NCBI RefSeq assembly: GCF_001611555.1
Contig: NZ_LSGP01000013.1
Location: forward strand, 558,001 to 622,000
Source: Anaerosporomusa subterranea
GTDB taxonomy: Bacteria; Bacillota; Negativicutes; Sporomusales; Acetonemataceae
Reading direction: 5' to 3'
DNA length: 64,000 bases
Numbering within the stretch: position 1 is the first letter of the stretch; every line of letters starts with the position of its first letter. The notes under the pieces are model-generated. The model was not told where the DNA came from and searched no databases. It saw only the letters and a program-made list of their open reading frames with translations. The position numbers and the translations under genes were made by a program. Positions 60,672 to 64,000 of the stretch are shown here, piece by piece.

Positions 60672-62429
60672 TTATTTGAAGGTTAAGTTTGGAGGAATTG
60701 AAGGATCCGCATTCTTGGCATTGCGAATAATCGGTGGTGCACACTCGATAACGACCCAGATTGCCAGGACGATATAAATCAGACACATGGCCGGTACAAC
60801 AATATTTGTTCCAACAGGCATCGTGAAGACACCCTTTTTGAATGTATAGGATGTGAAGGTGCTGATCAAAGCCCAGCTGCTCATGAGGAACATGAAGATC
60901 GCCGGAATCAACGTTGCCACCCAAGCCTTTTTGTTTTTGGCGGTTCTTTGCAACCAGACGGTAATCCCGACGAGTGCCAGAGCAGCCAGCAACTGATTAG
61001 ATGCACCGAAGGTCCTCCAGAACAGGCTCCAGATGGCAATCGGTTTTCCACTTGGATCCGTCAGGGTAATTGACATCAGGACCAGTGGGATCCCGCCAAT
61101 CAACAGGGTCGAAATAATACGTCCAGACCAGCCTTTCCAACCGGTGAGTTCTTGGACGATGTAGCGGCCGAGTCGGGTGCAGATGTCCAGGGTGTCATAG
61201 ACGAAAGTCGTGAACGCCATCAAACCGAAGGAAATACCAATAGCTTTGCTGATGCCGATTAATTCCATGAAAGAGCCAAGGCCATTGGCATAGATGAAGT
61301 TTGGTGATTTGCCGAGGAGAGCATCACCTTTTGGCAGAATCATAACACATGACAAAGCAATCAATGCGACAACTGATTCAGCCAGCATCATACCATAGCC
61401 GATGGGTTTGGCGTCACTTTCCTTCTTCAATTGTTTGGAGGTTGTTCCGGAACTTACCAAGCTGTGGAAACCAGAGCAAGCACCGCATGCCACCGTAATA
61501 AAGAGCATCGGGAACATTGGAGTCCAGAAGTTATCACCGCCGAATGCATTCGTCCAAGCCGGGAATTTCGTTTCAAACCCGCCGAAGAGGATGCCGATGA
61601 ATGCTACGACGAGTGTTGCGTACAAGAAGTAACCGCCCAAGTGACCGCGCGGCTGCAAAAGAGCCCAGACAGGAACAATACCAGCAATGAAACAGTATAC
61701 GATGATGATAACGTTCCATACTTTCTGAGCAGCTTGGGGAGTTTCCAGCCCCATAATAGTTTGCAAGTTGAACGGTATGTATGGGCCGATCCAAATTGAA
61801 ACTGCAACCAGCGGCAGGAAGATGGCCGTTGCCACACCGAGACTCATTTTCGTGTATCTCAGCAAAAAGCCCATGATTACAGGCAGAATCAGGTATAAAA
61901 TGGAAGAAGTAGCCGTTGCGCCGCCACCCACGACTGCATCGTCAGCAATAACTGTGTTGACAAAGGACGCAGTGGTAATATCTGTGAAAGCAACAATGAT
62001 CATGATCAGAGTAAAGAAAATGAAAACATTGAAAAGAATCCAGACTCGGTTAGAAACATAATTTTTCATCGTGTCTGCAATACCAGACGCTTTACTGCGA
62101 ATCGAAGCGACTAGTGCGCCCATGTCATGAAGACCGCCAATAAAAATCGTACCAATAATTATCCAAAGGAAAGTCGGAACCCAACCAAAGGTCATACCTG
62201 CTATAACCGGACCTGTTACCGGACCTGCAGCGGCGATGGCGGAAAAGTGCTGACCTGCTAAGTATTTTGCATCTGTCGGCTCATAGTCCACACCGTCTTC
62301 CAATTCAACAGCCGCGACGACTCTAGAATCATCAAGTTCGAATACTCTGTTGGAGACGAACTTTCCGTAGGTGAAGTACGCTATAACAAGAATCAGAGTC
62401 CCCAAGCCAACAACAGAAAGAATATTCAT
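60672..62429 (-). CDS. cstA: CstA-family carbon-starvation/peptide or pyruvate transporter
   Basis: A 585-residue carrier with about 16 membrane spans. Characteristic: TDAKYLAGQHFSAIAAAGPVTGPVIAGMTFGWVPTFLWIIIG, FHSLVSSGTTSKQLKKESDAKPIGYGMMLAES and the ENxTVGNE-like later loops. It is the shorter Firmicutes form (E. coli CstA is about 700 aa). Family members import peptides or pyruvate. AGGAGG precedes the ATG, and a strong sigma-A promoter lies 115 nt upstream. Confidence 0.9.
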   Translation of the reverse strand: MNILSVVGLGTLILVIAYFTYGKFVSNRVFELDDSRVVAAVELEDGVDYEPTDAKYLAGQHFSAIAAAGPVTGPVIAGMTFGWVPTFLWIIIGTIFIGGLHDMGALVASIRSKASGIADTMKNYVSNRVWILFNVFIFFTLIMIIVAFTDITTASFVNTVIADDAVVGGGATATSSILYLILPVIMGFLLRYTKMSLGVATAIFLPLVAVSIWIGPYIPFNLQTIMGLETPQAAQKVWNVIIIVYCFIAGIVPVWALLQPRGHLGGYFLYATLVVAFIGILFGGFETKFPAWTNAFGGDNFWTPMFPMLFITVACGACSGFHSLVSSGTTSKQLKKESDAKPIGYGMMLAESVVALIALSCVMILPKGDALLGKSPNFIYANGLGSFMELIGISKAIGISFGLMAFTTFVYDTLDICTRLGRYIVQELTGWKGWSGRIISTLLIGGIPLVLMSITLTDPSGKPIAIWSLFWRTFGASNQLLAALALVGITVWLQRTAKNKKAWVATLIPAIFMFLMSSWALISTFTSYTFKKGVFTMPVGTNIVVPAMCLIYIVLAIWVVIECAPPIIRNAKNADPSIPPNLTFK

Positions 62430-62544
62430 ACTCTACCTCCTCTTGCATATATGCACAATCTTTCTCGCGATAAATCAAATCAACCCTCCTTAATTAATTT
62501 TGTCAGTTGCTCAATAAATTTAAATAATTTGATTCCTCAGACAA

Positions 62545-62574
62545 AATATACACCATTTTGGTTATAAATGTCAA
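62545..62574 (-). promoter_or_regulatory. sigma-A promoter of cstA
   Basis: On the minus strand TTGACA (62574-62569), 18-bp spacer, TATATT (62550-62545). The leader to cstA is about 110 nt. The rest of 62430-62786 holds no gene. Confidence 0.7.
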
Positions 62575-62786
62575 CATACTCTTTAGCCTAGCTCCGCTCA
62601 CCCTAAAAAGCTATGCTGCGGCAAGAAGAGTAAACTTTTTTATGCTCCCCAACTTTGGCAAAGTCGCAAGAGAGACCCACAATTGCGCTATTTTTTTCTG
62701 TCTTTTGTACTGTTTTATGCAGAGTGCAAAGCTGAAAGAACCTATTCATTAGGTTCATCATCGTTCCTTGATTTAGCACTAGTAAA

Positions 62787-62834
62787 AGACAAAACCCGCT
62801 TCTAGGCCTTACGGCTTAAAAGCGGGTTTTGTCT
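62787..62834 (-). terminator. terminator of fni
   Basis: The 15-bp stem AGACAAAACCCGCTT / AAGCGGGTTTTGTCT, 10 nt after the fni stop. Confidence 0.85.
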
Positions 62835-62843
62835 ATGGTCTGA

Positions 62844-63923
62844 TTATTTTCTGCCTCTGCGTGCAAACGCATCGGTATCTATTCCCCGTGCGTTCAGCCA
62901 GTCACGGCTAAAGCCGGAAACAACCAGCGGTTTAGCCAGCAGGTCAGCCGGACAGGAGCTGCCGGTCAGCAGCAAATAGCACCGCAGTTCGGCGAGAAAG
63001 CTCTCGACCCAGCTGACGGCGGCGCCGACACCGCCGGTCTGCACCAGCCGCAATACCGGACCCGCCACTGCGACTGCCCGTCCACCAAGCGCGAAGGATT
63101 TAACAGCATCTAGCGGACTACGCACACCGCCTGACACAATCATATCCACTCCATCGGGCAAGCTGGCCGCCACTTCTGCCGCGCTGATCGCTGCCGGAAT
63201 CCCCCAAGAGAGCGCCTCTGCGCTGACTTCATGGCGTCCGCGGGCCGCTTCGATCGCTGGGAAATTCGTGCCGCCCGCACCGCTGACATCGATAGCGCGA
63301 ACACCGGATTGTACTAGACTTGTCGCCTGTTCTCCCGCTATGCCACAGCCAGTTTCCTTAGCAATAACAGGTACGTCTAAGCTGTGAACAATATCCTGAA
63401 TTTTGGCGAGATAGCCAGTGAACGAACGGTCCCCTTCTGGCATCATTAGTTCCTGTGCCGGGTTGAGGTGAATCTGCAAAGCAGCGGCATCGATCATATC
63501 GACGGCCGCCTTGGCTTGCTCGACAGAAGCATGCGCTCCCAGATTAGCAAACAAGATGCCTGAGGGATTTACGTCTCTAATGATTGAATACGACGCAACA
63601 GCGGCAGGATCACGCAGAGCGGCGAATTGGGAGCCAACCGCCATTGCAGATCCTGTCAGGCGAGCCACTTCGGCCAGCTTGGCATTAACATCAGCCACAT
63701 CATCTGTACCGCCGGTAATGGCGTTAATGATCAGGGGATGCGGCAAAGAAATGCCAGCGACTGCCGTTTCCAGCCTGATATCGTTTAGAGCCAATTCAGG
63801 CAAGCAGTTGTGCAGCAGCTGAAAGTCGGTAAACCGGCTATCTGCCGGTCCGTCATCAAGAGTTAGGGCATACTCGATATGATCAAGTTTTCTTGATCGT
63901 CTGAGAGCGATATCCGCTGACAT
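62844..63923 (-). CDS. fni: type 2 isopentenyl-diphosphate delta-isomerase
   Basis: FMN-dependent interconversion of IPP and DMAPP (359 aa). Seen: RRSRKLDHIEYAL, LIINAITGGTDDV, AVGSQFAALRD (FMN and substrate loop), LQIHLNPAQELMMPEGDRSF, VIAKETGCGI, DVSGAGGTNF and VSGGVRSPLDAVKSFALG. The ATG overlaps the upstream stop (TAATG). Confidence 0.95.
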   Translation of the reverse strand: MSADIALRRSRKLDHIEYALTLDDGPADSRFTDFQLLHNCLPELALNDIRLETAVAGISLPHPLIINAITGGTDDVADVNAKLAEVARLTGSAMAVGSQFAALRDPAAVASYSIIRDVNPSGILFANLGAHASVEQAKAAVDMIDAAALQIHLNPAQELMMPEGDRSFTGYLAKIQDIVHSLDVPVIAKETGCGIAGEQATSLVQSGVRAIDVSGAGGTNFPAIEAARGRHEVSAEALSWGIPAAISAAEVAASLPDGVDMIVSGGVRSPLDAVKSFALGGRAVAVAGPVLRLVQTGGVGAAVSWVESFLAELRCYLLLTGSSCPADLLAKPLVVSGFSRDWLNARGIDTDAFARRGRK

Positions 63924-64000
63924 TATTTTTTAAACAATTGGCTGAGCTTATCGCCCAGTTTGTCGCCGAGAGTTACACCGATACTGTTCTGTTGGCTAAG
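63923..64000 (-). CDS. C-terminus of upstream gene (possibly ribosomal protein S1)
   Basis: Only 25 codons are visible: LSQQNSIGVTLGDKLGDKLS then QLFKK and TAA, overlapping the fni start. The G-x-x-LGDKLGDKLSQLFK ending resembles C-termini of S1-domain proteins encoded near ispH/fni in such genomes. Too short to be sure. Confidence 0.4.
   Translation of the reverse strand, partial: LSQQNSIGVTLGDKLGDKLSQLFKK

Overview
The window looks like chromosome from an endospore-forming, obligately or facultatively anaerobic member of the Firmicutes, most plausibly a Negativicutes/Sporomusaceae-type organism. This is an inference from gene content: spoIVA, spoIIP, an 11-subunit nuo operon without nuoEFG, UPF0735, type 2 IPP isomerase, and many strong GGAGG ribosome binding sites with frequent TTG/GTG starts. 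No 16S rRNA or other taxonomic marker is present. Most genes lie on the minus strand.

1-14 kb: the 5' part of a gamma-carbonic-anhydrase-like gene, an M42 aminopeptidase, HtpX (with a likely CTG start), a SRPBCC protein and a class III (putrescine-type) aminotransferase, then the complete nuoABCDHIJKLMN operon, tightly overlapped. The nuo operon is preceded by a leader containing an intrinsic terminator that can refold into a competing hairpin. 14-20 kb: mscL with a C-terminal zinc ribbon, then a compact seven-gene cell-surface glycan/lipid-carrier operon (GT-C-like membrane protein, GT2, DUF2304, SMR-type flippase subunit, FemAB-like acyltransferase, methyltransferase, DUF3473-type deacetylase).

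20-34 kb: an amino-acid permease, a soluble chemoreceptor, a BFD-like ferredoxin, an M20 amidohydrolase operon with a two-part putative transporter (DUF3100 plus a 159-residue membrane protein), SelO, a secreted beta-propeller-like protein, a radical SAM/SPASM protein and a wrecked iron-type ABC importer. Gene decay is frequent here (FMN reductase, SDR, amidase and ABC remnants).

35.0-48.4 kb: this segment is bounded by a direct repeat. A 46-bp copy of the 3' part of tRNA-Pro(GGG) lies at 34951 and the intact tRNA gene at 48325. Inside are a decayed phage/plasmid replication module (rep-like HTH protein preceded by three 22-bp iteron-like repeats, a frameshifted helicase loader, an ssb stub), a MgtA-type ATPase, a CAP-domain secreted protein, a YihY-type protein, a PAS-GGDEF protein, and a cluster of small, individually terminated genes, several Cys/His-rich (metal-binding candidates). 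This is the best candidate for an accessory island, but no integrase was seen.

48.4-64 kb: core metabolism and sporulation: pheB-like (with in-frame TGA)-hom-thrB, spoIVA, der-plsY-gpsA, a DUF512 radical SAM protein, DUF1614-spoIIP, cstA, fni and the end of a gene that may be rpsA. Several intergenic regions here hold dispersed terminal-inverted-repeat elements. Three copies of one family occur; two copies split terminator hairpins and are flanked by direct repeats, and the third has compensated ends.
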